Origin: Chelonoidis abingdonii
Lineage: Eukaryota; Chordata; Testudines; Testudinidae
Direction: 5' to 3'
Assembly: GCF_003597395.2 (NCBI RefSeq)
Contig: NC_133774.1
Span: 62,001-126,000, forward strand
Length of the DNA: 64,000 bases
A model generated the notes under the pieces. It had not been told where the DNA came from and ran no database searches. It saw only the letters and a program-made list of their open reading frames with translations. The translations under genes were made by a program, and so were the position numbers. Below, one piece after another: positions 35,801 through 50,000 of this stretch (its first letter is position 1; every line of letters starts with the position of its first letter).

Positions 35801-38800
35801 AAGAGGCCATGAGGCTGTTTCGCAAGATACTTCTGATACCTTCTGCAACCTAGTTGGGCCATTGTAGATGGGAAGGGACATTAAGGGTTCCATGTTGCTC
35901 AGACCTCCCCATCAACTCTGTGCATTTCCCTTCCAGGTGAACCCATTGCTCGAAGCTTTTGGCAACGCACAAACAGTGATGAATGACAACAGCAGCCGCT
36001 TTGGAAAATACATGCAGTTGAGGTTCCAAAGGAGCACAGGTGAGACCTAGGACTAGGTCTCTGGGTGTGTGGAACCCGCCATCTCTGTGCTGATTTCTTT
36101 CCTTCTGCCCCTTCCTCATGTAGTGAAGGGTGCCAAGCTGAGTGAGTACCTGCTAGAGAAGTCTCGTGTGGTGCAACAAGATGCTGGAGAAAGAAATTTC
36201 CATATCTTCTACTATATGTTTGCTGGGCTCACTGCAGAGGAAAAAGACATGTATGGGCTGCTAGATCCCTCATTGTACAGGTACGTGAGTGGCAGGTCCT
36301 GCTCTGGCTTCTCAGTGGAGCGGAGGTCAGAATAAGGGACTCCTACAGCCCCATATGGGAGAGAGTGGGGAAGAGGATTTGACTTGGTGTGAGGGTTAGG
36401 TAATGAGAGGAGAGCACAGGGTTGGGGGGGATTGTCATGGAAGGCTGGAGCTGGGCTCTGAACGGAGACGTAGTGTGGTCTAATGGATGGAACGCTGGTC
36501 TGGGACTCAGGAGACTTGCATTCTGTTCCTGGCTCTGCCAGTGACCTGGGGAAATCAGTCCCTTCTCTGTACCTCTGCTCCCCCTACCCTATGTCTGCGC
36601 TGTCTCTGTGGGGCAGGGACTGACTCACTGAGGCTGCCCTGCACAATGCTTTCATATGAGACGTGTGGTGTACTCAGGGTACAATGTGGACTGAACAGCT
36701 GTGTCCTATCAACTCTCCTACATGAGGTGCCTTTTACGTTGCCTCGCTGTGAGAGCTATCACTCCTGGTCTGTTCACACACAGCTTCCAGCATGTAAGTT
36801 ATTCCCAGTTATATTGTACTGCCCTGCTCTCTTCTGGACAACACAAGCTCATATGAAGTCCGTCATTTTATTAATATAAAATAAAATGTGCAAATCCTGT
36901 TATCCCAAATGGAGTTTCCCATACACTTCAATTCAAATACACGGGTTTAGATAAAACACTAAAACAAGTTTAATAATTTCAAAAGGATAGATTTAATTGA
37001 ATGCAGCTCATTAGGTATAAAGGTTTTTAGAATTGGTTACAATAAAAATAAAAGTAAAACACAACTAATGCCTAACAACAAACTTGAGTGGATTCAAAGC
37101 AAGGTCTCTCTCACCACATGTTTCAGCAGTCTTACAGTCAGGATCCCTGCCCCTTCCTTGTTTGTCAGGTACCATGGACACTGTGGGCAGAGAGAAAGGG
37201 AAGAATGATGTGGGATGTCTTCCCTCCCTTGTTATTGTTCTTTGCCTTCTTTGAGTTGCATCTCCAGCTGAAGTTCAGGAGACAAAAAATCTTCATGAAC
37301 GGAAACCCCAAGCTGTTACTTTTTAAGATGTAGATTTTTTTTGCTTATGTGGCTTTTCCTGCCAATGTATAGCCATTTAGTGGGTGATGGCCTGTTTGGC
37401 CTATTTACACCTGGCTGAGGTGTCAGTTTGTCCTTTCATAAACTCATAGTCCTGCCTCTCGAGGCCCCTTCCAGTCCTGGCTGCTTCACAGATCGGAATA
37501 CATCTTAGTAACACCATACAGTGGAATGTTATAACTTTATGAGCACACTATTGACCAGTGAGTTTTCAAATAATACCTCACAAGGCACATTCGGGCAACG
37601 ATTATTATAATAGTGTGCAAGGGGTGAATACAGGGGTACAGAGCATTACAGTATGTAGACTGTACCCTAATACAAATAATATCAGGTTGACTCACTTGTC
37701 TCCCTAGGTACATAAGTGGATGGTTTAGGACAGAGGATGTGGCTGAGCGCTGGAAGCACAAGTACTGGGAGGTGCGTAATGCCCTAGACATGGTGGGCTT
37801 CCAGGAACAGGTGAGTACAGTGGGCATTCTGTCACCATCTCCACCCCCTCTGCTTAGTCAGCCCATTTGCTCCACTTCTACTTCCCTCCTTCAGTTTGCT
37901 GTGCTGCTCTCAGGCTGGCAGATCAGTGCAGAACTCCGCCCACCGCACACCTGACCTTCCTCTCCCTCTACCACTGCAGGAAGTTTGAAGTTCCAATGGA
38001 AGGGGGCTGCTTGCTCATCATGTGTATGTACATGCCCACGCACATCTATGGGTGCCAGCCTCAAACCATCTCTGTTGTGTATTTTAGGAGCAGGTGGACA
38101 TGCAGGCAATCCTGGCAGGAGTCCTGTCTTTGGGCAATGTGACCTTCCAGTCCCAGGAGAACAATGGGGCCCTGAGAGTGAGTGAAGCCTCTAAGGGGTG
38201 GCTGAAGGCTTCAGCGGTGAGTCGAGTGAGAGGTTCAGAGGAGTGGGACAAGATTGTGCTCTCACTGGGGACCCGTGTGAGGTTTGGGGAATATTTATAT
38301 TAGGAATGGTTTTTAAATCCATGTGTGAAGGGTAGATGAGGTCCACTGCTGGGGTTCTTCCATTCTTTGGGTGCCTCTTATGCTACACCTGACTGACACA
38401 GCAGAGGGGACTCCTAGCTCTGATTCTAAAGACGCTACAGAGGAATTAGGAGTTGTCCCAGGAATGTACCAGATTGCCCCAGTGACTGGTATCTTCAAGC
38501 CCTCTTCTCTTCCACCATGCTCCTTTATATGGGTTTTAACCAACAGCAGGTTATACAGTTCAAAGCCAGGTTCAAAGTTGGAGCAGAAGATGGGCTGGGG
38601 CTACAGACCAATACTTTTCTCTCTCAACCACTCACATCCTGGTAGCATCCAAATCCTGCTCTATTGTATCAAAAACCTGATCCGTCTTCTCTCTCCTCAA
38701 AGCTAAAACTCTTGCTCAGACTCTCCTGTTTCAGTTACTACAACCTTTTTCTCTCTAGCCTGACACCCACATCACTCTCCACCCCAGTTTGTCAAAACAC

Positions 38801-41800
38801 AGGTACTAGACTTTTATTTTTCTCACCTGTTGATCTGATAGCACCACTCCTCCCACAGACCTGCTTGCACACTGCATTAGATCTGGCCTTGGTGGGGGGC
38901 AGTATAGAATATCAGGGTTGGAAGGGACCTCAGGATGTCATCTAGTCCAACCTCCTGCTCAAAGCAGGACCAATCCCCAACTAAATCATCCTAACCAGGG
39001 CTTTGTCAAGCCTGACCTTAAAAACCTCTAAGAAGGAGATTCCACTACCTCCCTAGGTAACCCATTCCAGTGCTTCACCACCTTCCCAGTGAAAACATAA
39101 ACCTCCCTCACTGCAACTTGAGACCATTACTCCTTGTTCTGTCATCTGGTACCACTGAGAACAGTCTAGATCAGTGGTTCCCAAACTGAGGTTTATAAAA
39201 TGTTACAGGGGGTTCTGGGGGGCGGGGGCGGGGGGGGGAAGAATCACTAATAGCAGACAGAGCTGTGCCAAAGGACCCTGGGCAGCATGGGGCCAGCAGC
39301 CCACAGCCCCTGGACTTCCAAGAGCTAAGCAGATCAAAGCAAGCATATCTATCACTCTGAGATTTAAACTTCAAGACTCCTTATAAGAAACGGAAAGGGA
39401 GGTGAATATTTTTTGCTATTTTTAAAAGTAAATAGGCAGCTAGTATTGTTTTTAAAATTATTATGAAGAACAAGTTTAAGCTTTGTTGTAATGTGCGCTG
39501 TTTGCCTGGACTGCTCAAGATCTGAATGCTTGTGTAGGAGGAACTCTTCTGAATTGGCTTCTTAAATACCTTCATGCTGTTTCACATCTGATACTCCTTG
39601 ATGAAACATAGGAGCCTTGTCTTATAACAGGCTTATTCAAAGTGATACAAGCTACAAAAGTGAGATCTTGGAAGAATGTTGTCGTTTGCATAATGTAATA
39701 AAAATACTGTAATGTTTAATAATAATAATAGCATGTCATAAAATAAATTTTGTATTTCCAAGTTCACTGCTTTATAATTTATACTCAGGTAAAGGAGAAA
39801 ATCCCTGGAAATATTCATTTTTAAGAGGGGGTTTGCTAGACTTGATGTGCTAGTGAAAGGGGTTCACAGGCTGCTAAAGTTTTTGGGAACCACTGGTCTG
39901 GATCCATCCTCTTTGGAATCCCCTTTCAGGTAGTTGAAAGCAGCTATCAAATCCCCCCTCATTCTTCTCTTCTGCAGACTAAATAATCCCAGTTCCCTCA
40001 GCCACTCCTCATAAGTCGTGTGTTCCAGCCCCCTAATCATTTTTATAGCCCTCTGCTGGACTCTTTCCAATTTTTCCACATCCTTCTTGTAGTGTGGGGC
40101 CCCAAACTGGACACAGTACAGAGGCCCCCCAGGTTACGCAAACTCAAATTATGCAAGAAAAAGTTCCGTAAGCTAGAAATAAGGAGGTTTTTTCCTTTTT
40201 TTTGTATAACGGTCAGGTATAAGTTTCTGATTACACAAAATTCAAGTTACGGAAGGCGTAATGAACGCTTACGTAAGTCAGGGAGCATCTGTACTCTAAG
40301 TGAGGTCTCACCAATGCTGAATAGAGGGGAATGATCACGTCCCTCAATTTTGCTTGCAAAGCTCCTACTTAAACAGCTCAAAATGCCGTTGGCCTTCTTG
40401 GCAACAAGGGCACACTATTGACTCATATCCAACTTCTCATCCACTGTAACCCCAGTCATTTTTTGCAGAACTGCTGCCTAGCCACTCGGTCCCTAGCTTG
40501 TAGCAGTGTACGGGATTCTTCCGTCCTAAGTGCAGGATTCTGCACTTGTTCTTGTTGAACCTCATCAGGTTTCTTTTGGCCCAATCCTCTGATTTGTCTA
40601 GGTTCCTCTGTATCCTGTCCCTACCCTCCAGCCTATCTACCACTTGTCCCAGTTTAGTGTCATCTGCAAACTTGCTGAGGGTGCAGTCCTCGCTATCCTC
40701 CAGATCATTAATGAAAATATTGAACAAAACTGGTTCCAGGACCGACCCTTGGGGCACTCCACTTGATACTGGCTGCCAACTAGATATGGAGCCATTGATC
40801 ACGACCTGTTGAGCCCAATAATCCAGCCAACTTTCTATCTACCTTATAGTCCATTCATCCAATCCATACTTTTTTAACTTGTTGGCAAGAATACTGTGGG
40901 AGAGCATATCAAAAGCTTTCCTAAGTCAAGGAATAACATGTCCACTGCTTTCTTCTCATCTACAGACCCAGTTATTTCCTCATAGAAGGCAGTTAGGTTA
41001 GTCAGGCATGACTTGCCCTTAGTGAATCCATGCTGACTGTTCCTGATCACTTTCCTCTCCTCTAAGTGCTTCAAAATTGATTCTTTGAGGACTTGCTCCA
41101 TGATTTTTCCAGGGACTGAGGTCAGGCTGACTGGCCTGTACTTCCCCAGATCCTACTCCTTCCCTTTTTTAACGATGGACACTACATTAGCTTTTTTTTC
41201 CAGTCATCTGGGACTCCCCTGATCACCATGAGTTTTCAAAGATAATGGCCAATGGCTCTGCAATCACATCCGCCAACTTAGCACCCTTGGATGCTGTGCT
41301 TCCGGCCCCATGGACTTGTGCGCATCCATCTTTTCTAAATAGTCCTGAACCACTTTTCTCCACAGAGGGCTGGTCACCTCCTCCCCGTACTGTGCTGCCC
41401 AGTGCAATGGTCTGGGAGCTGACCTTGTTTGTGAAGACAGGCAAAAAAGGCTTTGAGACCATTAGTTTTTCCACATCCTCTGTCACTGGGTTGCCTTCTC
41501 CATTCAGTAAGGGGCCCACACTTTCCCTGACCACCTTGGTGTTGCTAACATACCCGTAGAAACCCTTCTTGTTACTCTTAACATCTCTTGCTAGCTGCAA
41601 CTCCAAGTGTGATTTGACCTTCCTTGTTTCACTTCTGCATGCCCGAGCAATATTTTTATACTCCTCCCTGGTCATTTGTCCACTTCTTGTAAGCTTCTTT
41701 TTTGTGTTTAAGATCAGCAAGGATTTCATTGTTAAGCCAAGCCTGTCTCCTGCCATATTTACTATTCTTTCAGCATATTGGAATGGTTGGTTCCTACAAC

Positions 41801-44800
41801 CTCGATAAGAATTCTTTTAAAATACAGCCAGTTTCCTGTAATCTGGGCTTGACTATTGCAGTTCTCACTAAGAATAATGTTCCCTGATTTGAAAATGCAG
41901 CAGCTCATCTGCTTAACGTACTGCTGTGTGCCACCCCCTCCTCTGCACCTCAGTGCCCTACTCTCAACAGTGGAAGCAAGGAAAATAGCACGTGCAATTA
42001 CAGAATAAGGTCTAATATCTTTTATCAATTTTTATACAAGTTATCAGCACAGTTATGAATATCACAGCATGTATAAATTATAGATGCAGTCATACTCACA
42101 TCCTCCTAGATAGTGTTAGAGTCTGATGGTCCTCTTATGGAGTGATCATTAGTAAAGGGATGGTTTCTGCTGGAGTCCTTCTATAGGAAGCTCAATGTTT
42201 CCAATCTGAGCACCTTCTTTTTATAATGTGATTTTTGCATATACTGCTTTATGTGCATGAAAGTGTCAACCGTCTTTTCCTTTTGGTTTGGTGTTCCCAA
42301 AATCTTGAGGTACCCTGTTTTCTAGAAGTTATGGACAATTCCTTTTATTCTCGTTAACATTGATACATAATATGTATCCTGCGATTAAGGCATGCATTAA
42401 ACAAAAATGTGCTTCTAAATCATTTTTGCGATTTAAAATTAATCTTTTGGCCAATTTTTTTCGATTTCTTCACCTCTTGGTACATCTTTTCCCATAATCT
42501 TATGGCACTGGGTTATTTTTTGGTTACTTACTAATGTCAGCATTTTTTATTTCTAAGGCCTAAAATAGCTAAACTAAAATCTTACAGGCCTCCGCCTATA
42601 GGTTTTGCATTTCAGCCTTCCTTACTTAGATACCTAATATATATTTATTCCTTCTAACTACTAATCAATCATATACTTTTATAATCCTATCACTTACCTT
42701 TGGTTAGCATTCAATAATTAACTAATGACATGTTGTATATATAATCATAACATGACAAAATAAATAATAAAATCAAATCCTTGGCTATAGAGATGCCTTC
42801 TTTCCACAATGGCTGCATGCCACTGGAACCATGAAGCTGCTCCTCTGTAGGGGAGGCTTGTGAGTGCAGGAGATGAAATCATCACAAGAGCTGGGTTCTA
42901 ACTGTGGAATTCTCTGCCTAGTGAAATCAGAATGAGCACTAATCTTCTTGTATTTGAAGCGAAGTAAAAGCCACGCCTCTGCACCCAGGCTCGCACTTTG
43001 TATTTTAAATAAATAAATAAACTACACTCCACCTCAGTCTGCTCTTGCCAGCAGCGCAGGAATAGAAATTTCAGTGCTGTATCTTGCTACCTTTTGGAGA
43101 GCACTCTGGTTCTATGATAACCAGGAGCCATAGGATCATATTTTAAACTTCTCTCCTCTCCTTCAAGGCTTGGCAGAACTCTGATGCAGCTTTTATCTCA
43201 GGCAATTAATAATGTATTATGTAAATAATTGGAGGTAAATGCTGGGAAGATGTATGGGGTTGGGGGCGGGGAGGCTGTGGCAGTATCACAGGAGGGTCCA
43301 AGAGGGAGGGGGGCTGTGTGCGTGAGAGCGAGTGAGCAAGCTGGTCTTGAGGGCAGTAGTGACTTCAGAGTTTTTGTGGCTTGATTCTCGCAATGTCATA
43401 TTATTATTTACATTACAGTAGTGTCTGGAGGCTCCAGTCAGGATCATGGCCCCATTGTACTGATCAGTGCACAAAGGCAGGGAGACATGGCCACTGCGCT
43501 ATGGAACCAGGGATTGAAACTGACTATTCTCTTTGGCACCTTCTCTCCCAGGGTCAATTTGGAGTCCAGGAAGAGGAGCTATTGAAATGCCTCATTTGTA
43601 AAGTGTCCGTAACCCGGGGAGAGCAGATTCAGCGTTTCCACACCCAGCAGCAGGCTGAGGGTAAGGGGCAGGGGAGGTAAATCAGAAAAATTGTCTGGAA
43701 GAGCCCTTCTAGGCACATCTGTCTTATCTGTGACCCTAGAGCCTGGTATGGTATTGTCCAACAGTATATGAAAACTCTCTGGAGCAGGGATTATGTCTCC
43801 CAATGTGTCTGTGCAGTCTCCCTTGTAATGGGCCCTAATCCTGAGAGGGGCCTGTGACAAATTCCCCCTGAGGTGCCACCTGGAATTGAGATACCACTGA
43901 GCCACCTTGACCCACCAGCCTGGGCTCCCTCTTACACTGTACTGCTGTGACAAGCTGCAGAGCCCTCCAGGCTTCAGCCTGCACTTTCACCAGCATACAT
44001 ACAGGTAGGGACACACCCAGCTGCAGTTTCATGCAGGCGCTTTGACCAGCCCCTGTATAGAAAGGCGACAGCTAGGGTAACAACCAGCTTCTCAGGCATG
44101 CACCCCTTCTGGAATATAAACCCAAAATTATACCATCTTGTGCTGCACACAGAACTGTACAGTGTAAGCTAATAAAATTCACCCCATCCCTCAATGTGGA
44201 GAGGAATATGCAATAGCCTTCTGCCCCTGAGTTATGATTCCCACACACTGGTTTAGATAAAGCAAGAATAAGTTTAACTACAAAAGATATAAATCACTTA
44301 ATCTAAGTGATAGCAAGCAGATTACCTAGCAAATAAACAAAAAATGCAAACTAAACTTAATACAGGCAGTCCTTGACTTTACGATGTTCAGGTTACAATG
44401 AATGGCACTTACGTTTATAAATTGTCGTTTTTTGACTTTACGATGCTCGATCTGACATTGTTCCTATGGGAAATTTGAGTTACAATGTATTTAACTTAAG
44501 ATGTGATTTTTCAGGAACCAATTGTGTCATAAGTCCAAGGACTGCCTATATACTAAATAGATAGGGTGAGAATTTGCTATTCATATCCAAAGTGATAATA
44601 CAAGCAGGCTGCAGATTAAGGGGCAAGCTGCACTTGCTTACAGCTTGGAATCCCCAGGTGTTCCATTCACAGGCTAAAACTCCCTTTAGCCTGGGCTCAG
44701 CACTTCCCCAGTTCAGTCTTTGTTCCTCAGGTGTTTCCTGGGGTCTCTTTGTGTGCGGAGTGAAGAATCCCCGGTGATGTCACTCCTGCCTTACATAGCT

Positions 44801-46967
44801 GTTGCATATTGTGAGAGCTCTTTTTTTTCAAAGCTTAGTTCCCAGACTGGTCAGTGGAAAAACACTGACATCCCAAAATGGAGTCTAGAGCCATGGTCAC
44901 ATCACATGTCTTTGTAGAGTCATAGCAGCCATTGCTTGGAGGCTGTACCTAGCATCCTCAGGAAAGCTCCCCAGGTGGGAGATAAACTTCTAAGGCCTAT
45001 TGTTTTCCTAATGGCCCATTCCTCACCCACTTTCTAGAATGAAAACATCTTGACTAGTGGGCATTACCCAGGTGTGACTACATGTGAAATATAGATACAC
45101 AGGATAATCTGAAGTTATGAATATTGACTATCTATATATGCATTTTTAATCATTCAGCAAACCACAACCTTTCCAATGACATCTCACATGACTTGCATAA
45201 AATACATCATAACTATGTTAGAATCGTATCATAGTATCACTGTGAAGAATATGGGGTGCAGTGTCACAGGCCCTTTAGGTATTTAGTGCCATACGTACCA
45301 GGCCTGCTTTGTCAGAAGTGCTGTGGATCTACAAATCCCTCTGAAGTGGATGAGAGCTGCATGTACTGAGCACTCTTGAAAATCAAGCCACTAATAGAAT
45401 AATATTCCTGTGCTCTTTCCCATCTGATTTTCAATGCAGTGAAAGGGCTTTTTAGTGTCTGCATTGTGGGTATCATAGATGTGGGGATGACCAATGCAGC
45501 AGACATCTTGCTTTGGCTCTGATGTTTAAACAGGGCCATTTTCTTCTTGTGATGGGCTTTTTTTTTTTTTTTTGCTGTCCACAAGTCTGGCCTGCATCCA
45601 GAGGCTAGAAGTGGTTATAAAACATGAGCCACCTTCAGCTTTGTCAGACCACTTCCACATCCATGCAGAAACAAGAGTTTTTTCCCCAGTGTGAAGAAAA
45701 AAGAAACTCTATCTGTATAACGCTCCTTGAAAACTTGGATCTCACCAAACTACTACACTGACAGAAAACGCCACATAACTGAAAGACCAAGGGATAGAGA
45801 GATCAGTGAGGTGCTACTGCGGCCATAGATACCCCAGCACTAAAGCCACCTCCCCACCACCCACATGGATCACTGTGGCTCTCCAAGAATCTGCAACAGG
45901 AAAAGAAGTAAGGAAGGAAACTTGAGCATTGGTGCTGGAAACAGTGTGATGGAAGCAGATTCAGACACAAGAAAGGGATCCTACAAAGAGCTTGTGCCAT
46001 CTGTAACGTCATTCACTATCCAGCATATCTGCCCTCAGACTAAGCCCCAGCCTAAGGGTAATCAACTCACTTCCATCTGCAACTGCTCAGAGCTTTATCA
46101 CATGCAGGTTCAGATGTTGCAGTTCATTATATCTTAAGAAGACACATCAGTCCCCAAGGGAGCTCCAGTTGGTACAAAACTCAACATGAACACATCACCT
46201 CTATCTCTGTACTGGCTCCCCCATAAGCCCTCCATGGGATCAGCCCTGGTTCCCTGAGAGACATCCATGCTTTTGCAGCCAGGACCTCCCATAGCTATGG
46301 TCCACTAAAACAGTTAACCCACCTCAGTAGGGAAAGGCTTGTGAATGCAGGAGACAGAGCTGCCAAAGATCCCAGACCTAGAATATGAAACTCTGCAATA
46401 GGAGAGGAGATCATCGACCTCATCAGATTTTGAACTAAAACTCATCACATTGACATAACTTCCCCATTGCGTGACATGCACACAGAGCACAACCATCCCC
46501 TTTGCTCATTCCCATATACACAAACCATTTTTTGTTTTTTTTTAAGTCTCAGGAAAAGATTAAGGCCGTCTGCACCCCTAACTCCTCTTGGTCTTCAGGT
46601 TGCCCCTTTGTGCCTACTTTCAGCTCTTGCAACTTGCTCTGTCCTGCATGGAATCCATTATCCATGCCCTTCTAGACCAAAAGCAGGGTAGATACCTAGG
46701 TTTACTATCCATGTGTGGCAGATAACTCCTCTACATTGAGTACTTGCTTAGCTCTCTCTCTAGAAATGGGAATTTGCTCAATGGCTTTTGCTTTAAAGCA
46801 ACTTGTTTATTTAATAGAGTAGAAAGATGATTTACAAACAAAACAGATGTCTCTCCAGGCAAGGTTTAATCTTATATTTGCTTACCAGCCAGATGGTCTA
46901 TCTTCCATTACCTCATTGATAGCATGTTTCTCTCTCTCTTTCTGTTAGGTTTTAGTCCATCATGCTT

Positions 46968-47000
<33 letters not shown>

Positions 47001-50000
47001 CAGCCAGCCAGCCCTTAAGAAGCTAGCCCCTGCTTTGTCTCTGGAATCATTAACATATTGCCTAGGGATTGTATTCTCTCCCACCTAAACTGGTTTCCTT
47101 GGTCTGCTGGAGCTTCTAGGTGGGTCTTTGAGTGCTGTGTAATTGTTATTTGCACTCATAGGTGTGTTGCACCCTCACTAATGAGGAAGAAGTTAATTTT
47201 CCTCCTGCTGCTAAGGAGCCCAGACACTCTGTGGAGCTTCAGAATACACTTAGAACAGGATGGGCAAACTTTTTGGCCCAAGGGCCACATCTGAATATAG
47301 AAATTTTATGGTGGGCCATGAATGCTCACAAAATTGGGGTTGGGGTACTGGAGGGGGTGAGGGTTCTGGCGGGGCGTGTGGGCTCTGGGGTGGGGCCAGA
47401 AATGAGTTCATGGTGCCGGAGGGGGCATGGGAGGAGATTGGAGTGCAGGTGGCACTTACCAGAAGCAGCAGCATATCCCCCTCTAGCTCCTACATGTAGG
47501 TGAGGCCAGCCAGCTCTGTGCACCGCCCTGTCCACAGGTGCCACCCCTGCACCTCCCTTTGGCCATGGTTCCCAGCAAGTAGGAGCTGCAGGCCTGGTGC
47601 CTGAGGCGGAAGCAGCACGCAGCGCCCCCTGGCTGCCCCTAAACATAGGAGCCAGGGGTGGGGGGGGATATACTGCTGCTTCTGGGAGCCATGGCACGCA
47701 CGCGCAGAGCAGTCCCCGACCTTGCTCCCTGGCTGCAGCACGGGAGCTCGAGAGTCAGATTAAATCGGCTGGTGGGCTGGATGTGGCCCCCTGGCTGTAA
47801 TTTGCCCACCCCATCTTAGAACATAGGACAGAAAAATCAGATTTCAGCTACAGATCAAAATATACAATTAATACAGGGATATGTGGTTATTGTCACAAAC
47901 TCTGTAAACTTATCAATTCTTTTTTGTCTTGGGAAAAGGAAGAGAAATACTATTATTATTTTGATTAATAACAATGTTCCATTGATGGGGCCCATATAAA
48001 TGCAGAGGGCTTGTCCACGTGACTGTTTAGTGTGTGGCAAGCTGGAGTGTAAATCTACAACACTGTAGCCTGCCGTGCACCTGTGTGGACCCTGCTACAG
48101 CGTACCAGCTGATCTGCAGTGTACTTTGACCTCTTGCTGTTTGAAACAGCAATAGCAAAGGCAGATGAGAGGTCAAGTGAGGGGATAAGGTTTAAAAATT
48201 ATTCTTTGAGCATGTGTATTCATTATTTAAATAAGGGTGTTTGGTAAGGCTTTCTATTAGAATGGCACATGTGTGTCTATGGGAATTCAGACCTGACTAA
48301 ATGTTTACAACTTTCAATGCACAGGCACATGTTGAATTGGGCAAACTTCTATAGAGAAGTTCATAGGACATCTGCAGATGCTAGTCAAATTCTCATGCAT
48401 TAAAAGTTAAGCATTTGTTTGTCAATCATGAGCTAGTTTCTTTCAGGAGCAGAGCGGTGGCTCAAGGCCTTGGAAGCTGGAGTAGGCACTGTCTGTTCAA
48501 CTCCTTAATGTTTTGGGAACTTAAAAGAGAACTGATTCATATCTTGCACCAGTTTTTCTAAACCCCTTCACACCCCCCCCCCCCCAATCTGTAACAGTCT
48601 TTGGAGTTTTATATGTAGTAAGTGTGCCTGAAGCATGCACAGTGCTGTTGGTGAAGTGAGGGTTCTTGGTGAAAAGCAGTGACAATGAGCCCAATGCTTT
48701 GTAGCATGTAAGAGGGAAATTCTGAGAGGATTATCATAATAGCACACCACCGAGGAATGAGTGTCAGAAGCAAAAATAGTATCAAAATATAACCCATGTA
48801 AAAGTGTTCTTTCCTTATACTCCCTCATAAGGAAAGAATGAAACTCAGATATGTCTTTATTAAGAATAAATACATTAAAATAGATTGTTTTTAATAAACA
48901 TTTGAAATCCGAGAATTTCTAAATTACTATTGCATAAAAAAAAAGAAACAGTTTGAGAGTTTGAAAGCTCCTTGTTCTGTCTACCAAACCTCCCTTCTCA
49001 TGTCACTCCAGACAGTAAAATACCTACTTTCTACCATGTAGGTTCATACATGGTGCTGTCTTGCTCTCCTTCTCGTTAGAATGACAGCAAAGTTTCTAAG
49101 CATGTGCACTTGATATAGTCCTGCAGCGCAACCAATGTGGGTCCTGCCATTGCTCTCTCGTTGAAGTCTGGAATGTTGGTGGATGATATGAATGCTGTGT
49201 AAGGGTTTCTACAGTTTAATCAAAAGTTCAGGAGTCTGTGGAAGAACCATCCAAATTTCCAAATAATATTCAAAGGCCCTAGTGCTCAAGGACTGCAGTG
49301 TCAGAAATCATATGTGCAGAGAGAGCGCATCATCCTTGGTGACAGAAGGGTGAAGGGAGTTTCTATGCCAAAAATCTTGGGGGAATTATTCTGAAAAATG
49401 GGGAGGCTCTTCAACAGATGAGATTTCCAATTTTATAGGGTCTCCTAAACACCTTTTCTCCAAGACTGCGCTCTGGCAGGAGGGCACATGAGGAATTTCA
49501 GGGTAGAGTGGAAGTGTATTCCTAAGGAATCTTAAGGGTGGGTGGAGGTCAAAATCCATCTTGTAATGGATAGCTTGTTACAGTCTCAACAGAGCTTCAT
49601 AATCTACTCCAGACAGAGCACTAATCACATGGGGGGAGGGGGTGTGCAGAGAAATAGCCCAGGCCCCACATTCCCTGCTTGGGCCTCCAGATGGAGGAGG
49701 GTCCCACCACAAGGGCCTCTTGATGTCCTAAAAGGAAGCTCAGAAGCTCTTTGAGGGGAAGGAGCACCTGTGGCTAGGTGATCATCTTTCTTTACCGTCT
49801 GGCTGTGCAGATGCCCGGGACTCCATTGCTAAGGTGGCATATGGCCGCGTGTTTGGTTGGATTGTCCACAAAATCAACGAACTGCTGGCTGAGAATGTGG
49901 ATCCTGAGGTGGAGCTGAGGGAGATTGGTGAGTCCCAACTATTTTGGTCCTGTCAGTCCCCTGAATGCACATGCCACAGTCAGGGCCAGCTTAACTTTTT

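Larger units (their letters stand above)
38905..41800 (-). mobile_element. CR1 LINE, reverse orientation, interrupted
   Basis: Read on the minus strand, RT blocks appear in order: [80 protein letters not shown]-like (here [14 protein letters not shown]), then a terminal [20 protein letters not shown] block and the usual tail. It is the longest CR1 copy here. Two later insertions split it (39172-39895 and 40119-40291). Stops and frameshifts are many. Confidence 0.88.

Noticed and set aside
36465..36560. tRNA gene
   Set aside because: The A-box and B-box-like parts are degraded and the unit continues into a SINE body; it cannot form a functional tRNA.
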